Assembly: GCF_000761215.1 (NCBI RefSeq)
Contig: NZ_CP009438.1
Location: 6,986,501-7,050,500, forward strand
DNA from: Streptomyces glaucescens
GTDB lineage: Bacteria > Actinomycetota > Actinomycetes > Streptomycetales > Streptomycetaceae
DNA length: 64,000 nucleotides
Direction: 5' to 3'
The translations under genes and the position numbers were made by a program. This document shows positions 24,709 to 33,448 of the stretch, piece by piece. The number at the start of each line of letters is the position of its first letter. Within the stretch, counting starts at the first letter, position 1. The notes under the pieces were generated by a model, which saw only the letters and a list, made by a program, of their open reading frames with translations, did no database searches and was not told where the DNA came from.

Positions 24709-25181
24709 GACGCTGCCGGACGCGCGGGGCCTCGTCCCGGCGGTTCCGCACGGCGCCCCGGCCGTCGACGCCGGGCCGCCCCGTACCGGCCGCTTCCCCT
24801 CCTCGCCGGAGGCGCCCATAGGGCAGAGCGGGAACCGGAGGCGGGACCCGTACGCACGGTGAACGCCCCCACGCGGGAGGGCGGTCCGCTCGCCCGGCGG
24901 GGCCGAGCCCGTCGGCCGGCACTCCGCCGGGCCGGGCCGTGCCCCGGGCGCGGGACGTCGCGGCCGGGCAGGACGGGCCCGCTGACCTCCCGCCGCCGCA
25001 CCCGCCCCGGAACCGCGGCCCCCTGGCCCGGGCCGGGGGCCGGTGATCGCGCCGCGGGCGCCCCGGCCAGAATGTGGGGGACTGGTGAAGATCGAATCGC
25101 CGCTCCGCGTATGCTCGACCGCCGTCGGGTGGGAACAGCCCTGCGGCAGGCGGCGGGTACGGGGCGGGGAAGGTCGGGACG
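24709..25181. other. intergenic stretch of about 470 bases
   Basis: No convincing gene on either strand. It separates the decayed STAS frame from the rightward phosphatase operon and should carry the promoters of both; I could not pin them. Confidence 0.45.
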
Positions 25182-26408
25182 ATGGTGACGTCACAGGCTG
25201 GGGCTGCCGACTTGGTGCGAGCGGCCCAGGCGGATGCCGAGGCAGGATGGGAACGGCCGGAGCCGTCGGTCCTCCTCGTGGAGGACGACCCCGGCGACGC
25301 GCTGCTCGTCGAGGAACTGGTCGCCGACAGCGCCCTCAAGATGCGCCTGCGCTGGGTCCGCTCGCTGACCGAGGCCGCCGAGGTGCTCGCCACCGAGGTG
25401 CCCGACTGCGTCCTCCTCGACCTGCACCTGTCGGACGCCCGGGGCCTGGAGGCGGTCTCCCTGCTCCAGGCGCACGCCGAGCACGTGGCGGTCGTGGTCC
25501 TCACCGGGCTCGCCGAGGAGGACACCGGACTCGCCGCGGTCGCGGCCGGCGCACAGGACTACCTCGTCAAGGGCCGGGTCGAACCCGAGCTGTTCGGACG
25601 GGCCGTGCGGTACGCGATCCAGCGCAAGCAGGCCGAGCAGGCGGCGGTGGCCCTCCAGGCCAGCCAGATGCAGGCCCGGGAGAACGCCCGACTGGAACGC
25701 GGGCTGCTGCCGCGTCCGCTGCTGCACACCGAGGACGGCGTCCGGGTCGTGGCCCGCTACCGGCCCGGACGGGCGCAGGCACTGCTGGGCGGTGACTTCT
25801 ACGACATCGTGCAGAGCGCCGACGGCACGGTCCACGCCCTGGTCGGTGACGTCTCCGGGCACGGGCCGGACGAGGCGGCCCTGGGCGTGGCCCTGCGCAT
25901 CGCCTGGCGGACCCTGGTGCTGAGCGGGATCACCGGCCCGGAGCAGATGAGCCGGCTGGAGGAGCTGCTGGTGGCCGAGCGGGCCCGCGACGAGGTCTTC
26001 GCCACCCTCGTCAGCCTGGCCGCCGTCCCCGGGGAACAGCGCGCCCGCGTGGTACGGGCGGGTCACCACGGTCTCCTCCGGCGCACCCGCGGAGACGTGG
26101 AGTGGATCGAGGTGCCCGGCGGACCGGCGCTGGGGATGCTCCCCGGCGGCGCCCGCTGGCCGACCGCCGAACTGCCGGTGCCGTCGGGGGACTCGGTGGT
26201 CCTCTTCACCGACGGGCTCTTCGAGGGGCACGTCGGCAGGGGACCGCAGCGCCTCGGCGAGGAGGGCCTGCTGGAACTCGCGCGCAAGGCGGCCGGCCTG
26301 CCGCCGGAGGACTTCGTGGACCGGCTGATCGCCCGGGCCGAGGAACTCGCCGAGGAGCGGGGCGGTCTGGCCGACGACGTGGCCGTTGTCCATCTGAGCT
26401 GGAACTGA
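25182..26408 (+). CDS. response-regulator/PP2C (SpoIIE-type) serine phosphatase
   Basis: A 408-residue protein: receiver domain (about 28-145; VLLVEDDPGDALL, phospho-acceptor Asp80 in CVLLDLHLSD), linker coiled coil (about 148-175), and PP2C/SpoIIE phosphatase (about 185-405) with metal-binding GGDFYD, VGDVSGHGPDEA, LFTDGLFEG and LADDVAVVHL. Such RsbU-like phosphatases dephosphorylate STAS antagonists to release sigma factors; here phosphorylation of Asp80 would gate activity. GGGAAGG precedes the ATG. It is first in a three-gene operon with a kinase and second receiver. Confidence 0.92.
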   Translation: MVTSQAGAADLVRAAQADAEAGWERPEPSVLLVEDDPGDALLVEELVADSALKMRLRWVRSLTEAAEVLATEVPDCVLLDLHLSDARGLEAVSLLQAHAEHVAVVVLTGLAEEDTGLAAVAAGAQDYLVKGRVEPELFGRAVRYAIQRKQAEQAAVALQASQMQARENARLERGLLPRPLLHTEDGVRVVARYRPGRAQALLGGDFYDIVQSADGTVHALVGDVSGHGPDEAALGVALRIAWRTLVLSGITGPEQMSRLEELLVAERARDEVFATLVSLAAVPGEQRARVVRAGHHGLLRRTRGDVEWIEVPGGPALGMLPGGARWPTAELPVPSGDSVVLFTDGLFEGHVGRGPQRLGEEGLLELARKAAGLPPEDFVDRLIARAEELAEERGGLADDVAVVHLSWN

Positions 26409-26412
26409 ACGA

Positions 26413-28056
26413 GTGGGACGAGTGGTGTCTGAGAGAGCGGTGAACACGGTCGGCGTGTGGAGCGGGCGCCGGCTGACGGTACAGGGCTGGTTCTACCTGG
26501 TGCTGACGCTCATGACGTTGCTCGTCGTGATCGGCACCGTGATCGGCATCAACCTGCAGCGGCAGACCGTGAACATGACGGACCGCCTGCTCCAGCGGAT
26601 CCAGCCGGCCCAGACCGAGGCGTACCGGCTCCAGGCCGCACTCGTCGACCAGGAGAGCGGCATCCGCGGCTACACGATCACCGCCGACCCCCGGTTCCTC
26701 ACCCCCTACACCGAGGGCCGGAGGGACGAGAGGAACGCCGCCGCCCGGCTGCGCGACCTGATCGGTGACCGGCCCGGCCTGCTCGCCGACCTGCGCGCGG
26801 TCGAGAAGCAGGCGGCCGACTGGCGGCGCGTCTACGCCGAACCCGCCGCCGCCTCGGCCGGCACCGGCGAGCCGGCGGCGGTCGACCGGCGGACCGCCGA
26901 ACGGGGCAAGAAGGCGTTCGACCTGGTGCGCGACCGGCTGGCCGAGCAGAGCGCCCGCCTGGACCAGGCGGCCCGGGACGGCCGCGACCGCGTGGCCCAC
27001 GAGCGGATGGTGCGCGATTCGGTGCTGGCCGGCATGGTGCTGGTCTTCCTGCTGACCGGTGTGGCCCTCGCCGTCCTGGTGCGGCTGCTGGTGACCCGCC
27101 CCCTGGAGGCGCTGCGCGGGGCGTCGAAGCGCGTGGCGGGCGGGGAGTTCTCGTACGTCATCACCGGGGAGGGCCCGGTCGACGTGACCGCGCTGGCACG
27201 CGACGTGGAGGGCATGCGCCGGCGGATTGTGGCCGAGCTCGACGCCTCACAGGACCAGCAGGAGACATTGTCCCGGCAGGCCGCCGACCTGAACGCCCAG
27301 GCCGTGGAGCTGCGCCGGTCCAACGTCGAACTGGAGCAGTTCGCCTACGTCGCCTCCCACGACCTCCAGGAGCCGCTGCGCAAGGTGGCGTCCTTCTGCC
27401 AGCTGCTGGAGAAGCGCTACGGGGACGAGCTCGACGAACGCGGCCGTCAGTACATCGACTTCGCCGTCGACGGTGCCAAGCGGATGCAGGTGCTCATCAA
27501 CGACCTGCTGACCTTCTCCCGCGTGGGACGTCTCAACGACGCACGGATCGAGGTCGGTCTGGACGGGGCGCTGGACAAGGCCCTCGCCAACCTGGGAACC
27601 GCCGTCGAGGAGTCCGGTGCCCGGGTCGACCGTCCGCAGAGCATGCCCGAGGTGGTCGGCGACCCGACCCTGCTGACCATGCTCTGGCAGAACCTGGTGG
27701 GCAACGCCCTGAAGTTCCGCCGCCCGGAGGCCGCCCCGCACGTGACCATCACCTGCGAGCCCGACCCGCACGAGCCGGGCCACATCGGCCTGAGCGTCAC
27801 GGACAACGGCATCGGCATCCCCGCGGAGTTCGCCGAGAAGGTCTTCGTCATCTTCCAGCGGCTGCACAGCCGGGACGCCTACGGTGGCACGGGCATCGGT
27901 CTGGCCCTGTGCAAGAAGATCGTCGAACACCATGGTGGCAGAATCTGGATCGACACCGCCTACACCGACGGCACCCGTTTCCGCTTCACTCTGCCGGTCA
28001 TCGCCGACACCCCGGAACGGGCCGGCACGCACACCGAGGAAAAGGCCCTGACATGA
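26413..28056 (+). CDS. CHASE3-HAMP sensor histidine kinase
   Basis: A 547-residue membrane kinase: TM1 (about 23-45; FYLVLTLMTLLVVIGTVIGI), extracellular CHASE3 helices (about 48-195; VDQESGIRGYTITADPRFLT), TM2 (about 203-225), HAMP (about 226-280), coiled coil, HisKA with His316 in YVASHDLQEPLRKV, and HATPase_c (N box NLVGNALKFRR, G1 DNGIGIP, G2 GGTGIGLALCKK). The architecture matches phytochrome-like/Cph1-type kinases working with Rcp1-like receivers, as found next door. GTG 26413 follows the phosphatase stop by 4 bases; GTG 26425 is an alternative start. Confidence 0.9.
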   Translation: MGRVVSERAVNTVGVWSGRRLTVQGWFYLVLTLMTLLVVIGTVIGINLQRQTVNMTDRLLQRIQPAQTEAYRLQAALVDQESGIRGYTITADPRFLTPYTEGRRDERNAAARLRDLIGDRPGLLADLRAVEKQAADWRRVYAEPAAASAGTGEPAAVDRRTAERGKKAFDLVRDRLAEQSARLDQAARDGRDRVAHERMVRDSVLAGMVLVFLLTGVALAVLVRLLVTRPLEALRGASKRVAGGEFSYVITGEGPVDVTALARDVEGMRRRIVAELDASQDQQETLSRQAADLNAQAVELRRSNVELEQFAYVASHDLQEPLRKVASFCQLLEKRYGDELDERGRQYIDFAVDGAKRMQVLINDLLTFSRVGRLNDARIEVGLDGALDKALANLGTAVEESGARVDRPQSMPEVVGDPTLLTMLWQNLVGNALKFRRPEAAPHVTITCEPDPHEPGHIGLSVTDNGIGIPAEFAEKVFVIFQRLHSRDAYGGTGIGLALCKKIVEHHGGRIWIDTAYTDGTRFRFTLPVIADTPERAGTHTEEKALT

Positions 28057-28502
28057 CCACCCCCGCCGCCACCCCCGTCGACGTCCTCCTCGTCGAGGAC
28101 GACCCGGGCGACGAGCTGATGACCCGTGAGGCGTTCGAGGACAACAAGATCGGCAACACGCTGCACGTCGTCAGGGACGGCGAGGAGGCCCTGGACTTCC
28201 TCTACCGGCGCGGCGACCACACCGAGGCACCGAGGCCCGATCTCATCCTGCTCGACCTGAACCTGCCGAAGTACGACGGCCGTCAGGTCCTGGAGCGGAT
28301 CAAGTCCGACCCGGACCTCGCGCACATCCCCGTGGTCGTCCTCACCACCTCCGCGGCCGAGGAGGACATCCTGCGCAGCTACAAGCTGCACGCCAACGCC
28401 TATGTCACCAAGCCGGTGGACCTGGACCAGTTCATCGCCGCGGTCCGCCAGATCGACGACTTCTTCGTCCAGGTCGTCCGTCTGCCCGGCCGCATCGGCT
28501 GA
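28053..28502 (+). CDS. single-domain response regulator (Rcp1-like)
   Basis: A 149-residue CheY/Rcp1-type receiver with VLLVEDDPGDELMTREAF, phospho-acceptor Asp68 in LILLDLNLPKYDG, conserved Thr-Ser (VVVLTTSAAEED) and Lys in YVTKPVDLDQF. No output domain, so it acts by protein contact or as a phosphate sink. The ATG overlaps the kinase stop (ATGA) with GAGGAAAAGG upstream, so kinase and receiver are made together. Confidence 0.93.
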   Translation: MTTPAATPVDVLLVEDDPGDELMTREAFEDNKIGNTLHVVRDGEEALDFLYRRGDHTEAPRPDLILLDLNLPKYDGRQVLERIKSDPDLAHIPVVVLTTSAAEEDILRSYKLHANAYVTKPVDLDQFIAAVRQIDDFFVQVVRLPGRIG

Positions 28503-28509
28503 GACGGGT

Positions 28510-28545
28510 GTTCGCGGAACGGGAGGTGGCACCCGTTCCGCGAAC
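28510..28545. terminator. bidirectional hairpin after the phosphatase-kinase operon
   Basis: A perfect 14-bp stem GTTCGCGGAACGGG/CCCGTTCCGCGAAC with an 8-base loop lies 7 bases after the receiver stop and 17 bases before the end of the leftward PLD-like gene. Confidence 0.85.
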
Positions 28546-28562
28546 CGCCGCCCGCCGCCCGG

Positions 28563-29867
28563 TCAGCCGCCGCAGGCGGACCGGATCCGGTAGAAGGTCG
28601 ACAGGTACTTGGTGTGGTAGTCCGCGCTGGTGATCCGGACGAACGACTCGTCCGCGGAGCGCAGCGAGGAGCCGATCAGGTTGGCGCTGCCCGTGTACAC
28701 CCGCGGCGTGATGTCACCGTTGTAGTCGCCGTCGATCAGGATCTGCTTGTTGTGCGGGCGTACGTCGATCCCCGGCCCGTTGGGGATCATGCAGCCGCGG
28801 TGCTGGATGTTCGCGCCGGTCAGCGTGGACTTCACCTTCGACTCGGCCGACGCGTAGAGGATGTCGATCCAGCAGCCCTGGGCGCGCAGCTGGGCGAGCT
28901 TGTCGGCCACCTGGATGCGTGAGTCGTTGAAGTACAGCATCACGATCCGGATGTCCGTCTGGTGCCGCTTGCCGTCGGTGCCGGTGTAGGCGCAGGAGAC
29001 CTCGTCGAGCACGTTGACGATCGTGTCCGTGGCCGGGTTGTTGTACGACGAGTCGCCGCGCGGGAAGAAGTAGCCGCGGTAGGTGGAGCCGGTGGGCGTG
29101 GAGAAGTACACGTTGTTGTTGCCGCTCGCCAGGTGGCGGCCGGCCCGCAGCTTCTCGTGGTAGCTCGCGTAACCGTCGTACACCGCGCTGTCGGAGAAGG
29201 TGACGGCGTCGTTGAACGACTCGACCTTGTACCAGTTCGACAGGTTCGACGACGTCTGGAAGACGACCTTGGAGTACGAGGTGCCGTCGTCGAAGGGACC
29301 GATCTTCGAGAAGACGAAGAACTTGTTGTGGTTGTACGCCGGTCCGGGCGGTGCCACGGCGAGGCAGCCGCGCTGCACGTCGTCCACGCCGTCGTTGTCC
29401 TCGAACCGGTCGTCGCAGACCACGACCCAGGAGCGGGCGGTGTCGCTGGTGCCCAGCCCCGACTTCAGCGACTCGTAGGCGGGGTTGGCGTACTGCCGGC
29501 CTTCGCCGTCGACGTAGGTCGAGTCGTCCACGACGAGCTTGACGTCGACGCCGCGCCGGTGGGCGGCGAGCAGCGCGTCGGCCACCTGCTGGTCGCCGAA
29601 CTCGAACATCGAGCCGCGGATCGTCTGACCGGCCCCAGTCGCGTCGATCAGGGCGACGAGCTGGGTGAAGACGGCCTTCTGCTGCTCCGCGGTGCCCAGC
29701 GGGTCGTTGAAGACCGGCCCGTTGATCACCGGCTTGGTCAGGGCGGCGGCCTGGGGAGCGCCGCCGAGCACCAGTGCGCCCGCCATGAGCACGGCCGCGG
29801 TGAGGGTTCTGGTGAGGACGCGCAGACGGGCGCCGCCGCGTATTCGGAACGTGCGTGCCTGGGACAT
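28563..29867 (-). CDS. secreted phospholipase-D-like protein
   Basis: A 434-residue exported protein with a signal peptide (about 12-40; LTRTLTAAVLMAGALVLGGA) and two PLD half-sites: YNHNKFFVFSKIG (about 210) and RPHNKQILIDGDYNGD (about 385), both HxK. Downstream of the second lies VYTGSANLIGSS, the GxxN/S segment. The strict HKD aspartate is displaced in both, as in secreted PLD-like nucleases/phosphatidyl transferases of streptomycetes. Substrate uncertain. ATG at 29867 follows AAGAGG. It is monocistronic and convergent with the receiver gene. Confidence 0.85.
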   Translation of the reverse strand: MSQARTFRIRGGARLRVLTRTLTAAVLMAGALVLGGAPQAAALTKPVINGPVFNDPLGTAEQQKAVFTQLVALIDATGAGQTIRGSMFEFGDQQVADALLAAHRRGVDVKLVVDDSTYVDGEGRQYANPAYESLKSGLGTSDTARSWVVVCDDRFEDNDGVDDVQRGCLAVAPPGPAYNHNKFFVFSKIGPFDDGTSYSKVVFQTSSNLSNWYKVESFNDAVTFSDSAVYDGYASYHEKLRAGRHLASGNNNVYFSTPTGSTYRGYFFPRGDSSYNNPATDTIVNVLDEVSCAYTGTDGKRHQTDIRIVMLYFNDSRIQVADKLAQLRAQGCWIDILYASAESKVKSTLTGANIQHRGCMIPNGPGIDVRPHNKQILIDGDYNGDITPRVYTGSANLIGSSLRSADESFVRITSADYHTKYLSTFYRIRSACGG

Positions 29868-30221
29868 GGGCCAGCCTCTTGGAGATCGATCAGATGAAGT
29901 CACCTCGGCGACGCGGGTGGTCCTCGCACGCACGGCCGCCACCGTCGCGGCCCGCGCGGTCCCCCCGCCTCCCCCCGACACGGAGATGCCGACCATGAGG
30001 TGTGCATGTCGGTTCGTTGGTCATGGGCATCCTGGCCCGCCGCCCGGCGCCGCGTCATGCGCTCCCGGCGCCGACTGATGCGCACTCAGCGCCACTCCGG
30101 GACCGGCGCACCGGACCGGCAGCCCCCGCGGGGCACTTGACGCAAAGGGCCCTGTCCTCCGCCGATCTCCTGATCCACACTGCCTGCGACCGTTCTGTAC
30201 TGATGAGCGTCGGGGGCACTC
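29868..30221. other. intergenic stretch of about 350 bases between divergent genes
   Basis: It holds the promoter of the leftward PLD-like gene and the promoter of the rightward AraC regulator. No open frame with family likeness was seen. Confidence 0.45.
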
Positions 30222-31190
30222 ATGATGAAGACGGTGCTGGACACGACCGGCCTGCCGACGGCCGACCGGACGACGGCCTGGGCGGAGACCGCCGCACTGG
30301 CCCTGGTGACACAGCGCTTCCGGTTCCAGGACCCGGAACGCTTCGGGGCCCGGATACGGGCGACGGAGCTGGGCGCGGTGCAACTGTCCACGATCTCCTA
30401 CGCCCCGCTGGTCTCTTACCGTTCCGCGCGGCTCATCCGCCAGTCGGACCCCGAGTTCCACCAGCTCGCGCTGGTCACCTCCGGACGGCAGGGCGTGGAG
30501 CAGGCCGGCCACCAAGCGGCCCTGCGCCCCGGCGAGATGGCGCTGTACGACAGCTCCCGGCCCTTCCGGGGCTGGGCCGAGGCCGGGCCCTGGTCGAGCT
30601 GTGTGCTGCTCCAGTTCCCCCGAGGGCTGATGCCGCTCCCGGACCGGGTGGTCCGGCAGGTGTGCGGAACCGTCCTGCGGCCCACGCCGGGCATGGGGCT
30701 GATGTTCCGTCAGATGCTCACCACGCTGGCCGGGTCACGGGCCGAGCTGACCGGCGGCGACCGGATCAGACTGGGCACCACCCTGGTGGACCTCGCGGCA
30801 GCGGTCGTCGCGGGGCACGTGGAGGAGGCGGCGGCGCTGCCGGCGCAGTCCCGGAGGTCGTCGCTCTACCACGAGATGCTGGGGTTCATCGTCCGGAACC
30901 TGTCCGACCCGGGTCTCAGGCCTGCCTCCCTGGCCGAGGCGCACTGCGTGTCCCCGCGCACGGTGCACCGTGTCTTCCAGGCCCACGGGACGACGGTGGG
31001 CGACGTCATCCGGCGCGAGCGGATGTCCCGCTGCCGCCGGGATCTCGCGGACCCGTACGACACCCGGCCGGTCGCGGCGATCGGCGCCCGCTGGGGCTTT
31101 CCCCGGGCCTCGGAGTTCACCCGTGCCTTCCGCGCGGCGACCGGCATGACACCGACCGAGTTCCGCGCCCTCGCGCAGAATCGTTTCTGA
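30222..31190 (+). CDS. AraC-family regulator with AraC_binding_2 domain
   Basis: A 322-residue regulator: N-terminal ligand domain (about 20-190; VSYRSARLIRQSDPEFHQLA, LRPGEMALYDSSRPF) of the AraC_binding_2 type and a C-terminal double HTH (about 220-320; ASLAEAHCVSPRTVHRVFQA, IGARWGFPRASEFTRAFRAA). Such regulators are numerous in Streptomyces and often control neighbouring oxidoreductases; no clear target adjoins. Tandem ATGs (30222, 30225) are both possible starts. Confidence 0.88.
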   Translation: MMKTVLDTTGLPTADRTTAWAETAALALVTQRFRFQDPERFGARIRATELGAVQLSTISYAPLVSYRSARLIRQSDPEFHQLALVTSGRQGVEQAGHQAALRPGEMALYDSSRPFRGWAEAGPWSSCVLLQFPRGLMPLPDRVVRQVCGTVLRPTPGMGLMFRQMLTTLAGSRAELTGGDRIRLGTTLVDLAAAVVAGHVEEAAALPAQSRRSSLYHEMLGFIVRNLSDPGLRPASLAEAHCVSPRTVHRVFQAHGTTVGDVIRRERMSRCRRDLADPYDTRPVAAIGARWGFPRASEFTRAFRAATGMTPTEFRALAQNRF

Positions 31191-31298
31191 AGGGCGATGA
31201 CCGGGGCGGTGGCCATCCGCCGCGGCGACCTCCGGCCGGATGACCGGGGGAGCGCGTGCTCCAGCCGCTCGGTGAAGCCGGCCGCAGCACGCGCGGGT

Positions 31299-32165
31299 TC
31301 AGCCCTGTTCCCGCTCCACCGGCAGCCACAGCTCGGCGTCGGCCTCCGTCCCGTCCGGGGACGGACGGGTGCGCAGGATCTCGGGGCCGGGCCGGCCGCG
31401 GTACGGGTTGGCCGGGAACCACTGCGTGAACACGTCCCGCCACAGCTCCTGGATGGCCTGCGGCGCCGGTCCGGAGGTGGTGAAGACCGCCCAGGTGCCG
31501 GCCGGGACCGACAGCACGGTGGTGCCCTCGGGGGCGGGCGCCGAGGTGATCACCCCTTGGTAGTAGTCGAGTCCGGTGCCTTCGGCACGGCTCGGGTCGA
31601 GGCCGTCGCAGACCGAGAGGACGCCGCGCGGGTCCGCGTCCGACAGCCTTTCCAGGCGCTCCAGCACCTGCGGATCGATCCCGCGGACGAAGTCGACGAT
31701 CGCCTGGTTCGGACCCGAGTGCACCAGTGGCACCCGGGCCTTGAGGCCGACGACGTCGAAGTCCGGCCTGTCCACTACGCGGTAGCGCATGCTGCTGCTC
31801 CCTTCGACGGTGAGACGGAAGGACAACCGGGGCTGGGAGACCAGCGCGGCACCGCTGCGCCGGGCCTCGCCGGGGCCGACGCCGTGCACGGCCCGGAACG
31901 CCCTGCCGAACGCCTCGCCGGAGCCGTAGCCGTAGCGCACCGCGACGTCCAGCAGGGACTCGCGTCCGGCGAGCACCGCGGCACCGGCGACGGTGAGCCG
32001 GCGGCGGCGCACGTACTCCGACAGCGGCAGGCCCGCGAGCGCGGAGAACATGCGCCGCAGGTGGTACTCCGACGTGGCCGCGATGCGCGCCAGCTCGGCC
32101 ACGTCGACCCGCTGGTCGAGATGGCGCTCGATGTGTTCCAGAGCCTGGTTGAGACGGTCCAGCAC
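31299..32165 (-). CDS. AraC-family regulator with GyrI-like effector domain
   Basis: A 288-residue regulator with the double HTH at the N-terminus (about 1-105; LARIAATSEYHLRRMFSALA, YGYGSGEAFGRAFRAVHGVG) and a GyrI-like ligand domain at the C-terminus (about 130-288; VLSVPAGTWAVFTTSGPAPQ, ELWLPVEREQG), as in Rob/SbmC-like regulators. That domain usually binds hydrophobic drugs. It is convergent with the AraC gene to the left and probably monocistronic. Confidence 0.9.
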   Translation of the reverse strand: MLDRLNQALEHIERHLDQRVDVAELARIAATSEYHLRRMFSALAGLPLSEYVRRRRLTVAGAAVLAGRESLLDVAVRYGYGSGEAFGRAFRAVHGVGPGEARRSGAALVSQPRLSFRLTVEGSSSMRYRVVDRPDFDVVGLKARVPLVHSGPNQAIVDFVRGIDPQVLERLERLSDADPRGVLSVCDGLDPSRAEGTGLDYYQGVITSAPAPEGTTVLSVPAGTWAVFTTSGPAPQAIQELWRDVFTQWFPANPYRGRPGPEILRTRPSPDGTEADAELWLPVEREQG

Positions 32166-32354
32166 TCCCGGCCCCCTTCCTCTTTCGCGGTCACCACGCT
32201 AGGCGCCGGGCGGGTCGCCGGACCCGACATCCTGTGCCCGGTCCGGTCGGGTCCGCGGGCCGCCCGCGGACCGGGGGAGGAGCGGACCGGCGGGGAGCGG
32301 CGCCGGGACGGGAACGGCCCGGCCGTCCACGCTCCGGGACGACCGGACCGCCGG

Positions 32355-32381
32355 GCCCGCCCCGGCCGTGCCGGGGCGGGC
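32355..32381 (-). terminator. hairpin after the ferredoxin gene
   Basis: A perfect 12-bp stem GCCCGCCCCGGC/GCCGGGGCGGGC with a 3-base loop begins 8 bases after the ferredoxin stop on the minus strand; no T-run. Confidence 0.7.
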
Positions 32382-32389
32382 TCAGTGTG

Positions 32390-32587
32390 TCACTCGCCGT
32401 CGAGGGTGATGGCGGCGGAAGGACACGCGGTGGCCGCCCCTTGTACGGCCCTGAACTGGTCCTCGGGCGGCTCGGGAGTGAGGAGGACGACGACGCCGTC
32501 CTCGTCGCGCTGGTCGAAGACGTCCGGTGCGGCGACGACACACCCTCCCGAGCCGCAGCACTTGTCCTGGTCGACGGTGATCCTCAT
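32390..32587 (-). CDS. [3Fe-4S]-type ferredoxin
   Basis: A 65-residue ferredoxin: MRITVDQDKCCGSGGCVVAA, with Cys at 10 or 11 and 16, then PDVFDQRDEDGVVVLL and the late Cys-Pro in TACPSAAITL. The pattern is that of 3Fe-4S ferredoxins that feed electrons to cytochrome P450s in actinomycetes. No P450 lies next to it, so it may serve one elsewhere. GAGGAGAAAGGA precedes the ATG, predicting strong translation. Confidence 0.9.
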   Translation of the reverse strand: MRITVDQDKCCGSGGCVVAAPDVFDQRDEDGVVVLLTPEPPEDQFRAVQGAATACPSAAITLDGE

Positions 32588-32795
32588 GCTCGTCCTTTCT
32601 CCTCGGCCGGCGGCCTCCGGCCGGCTGCCTCGGGCCCGGCCGGCACGACAGACGTGTTCACCGTGGGGTACCACGCCCTCCGCGCCGTCGGCGGTGTGCG
32701 CACCGCGCACGGCGGCGAGGAGGACCCGGTAGGCCGACACGGCGACGGGCGCAAAACCCCTCGCGCGACACCGGGAAGCGGGACAGACTCGTCCC

Positions 32796-33413
32796 ATGGC
32801 GGACATGGGGGCGTTCCGGGACGCGGTCACCGCGTGGGCGGCCGGCGGGCCCGGGGACCGCGCGCGCGAGCTGGCCTCGCGGCTGCCGGTCCGGACGGTC
32901 GTCCTGCTGGAAGGCCCGAGCGACGCCGCCGCGGTCGGCGCGCTCGCGACGAGCCGCGGCCGGGACCTCGCGGCCGAGGGGGTGTGCGTGCTGCCGATGG
33001 GCGGCGCGATGAGCGTGGGGCGGTTCGCCCGGCTCCTCGGCCCGCCCGGTCTGGGACTGCGTCTCACGGGTCTGTGCGACGAGGCGGAGCGCCGTTACTA
33101 CGCGCGCGGCTTCCACCTGGCCGGCGCCGCGCCGCAGGACTTCTTCGTCTGCGCGGCCGACCTGGAGGACGAGCTCATCCGCGCGCTGGGCGCGGCACGG
33201 GTGACGGAACTGGTCCGGGCGGAGGGCGATCTGCGCGCCCTGCGGACCTTCCTGCACCAGCCCGCCCAGCAGGGCCGCACCACCCAGCAGCAGTTGCGGC
33301 GCTTCCTGGGGACCAAGAAGGGGCGCAAGATCCACTACGGCCGGGTCCTGGTCGAGGCGCTCGGCCCCGGCCCCGCCCCCGGCCCGCTGGACGGCCTGCT
33401 CACCAGTCTCTGA
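32796..33413 (+). CDS. TOPRIM-domain protein (OLD-like nucleotidyl transferase/hydrolase domain)
   Basis: A 205-residue protein. TVVLLEGPSDAAAVGALA supplies the TOPRIM glutamate strand, GVCVLPMGGAMSVGRFARLL the next segment, and LTGLCDEAERRYYARG an acidic turn. DLEDELIRALGAARVTELV follows. TOPRIM is the metal-binding catalytic core of topoisomerases, primases and OLD nucleases; stand-alone versions like this are common in Streptomyces and have no assigned role. No ATPase domain is attached. Confidence 0.75.
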   Translation: MADMGAFRDAVTAWAAGGPGDRARELASRLPVRTVVLLEGPSDAAAVGALATSRGRDLAAEGVCVLPMGGAMSVGRFARLLGPPGLGLRLTGLCDEAERRYYARGFHLAGAAPQDFFVCAADLEDELIRALGAARVTELVRAEGDLRALRTFLHQPAQQGRTTQQQLRRFLGTKKGRKIHYGRVLVEALGPGPAPGPLDGLLTSL

Positions 33414-33448
33414 CCCCCGGGGGCGTCACGTCCCCGGGGACGCGCACG

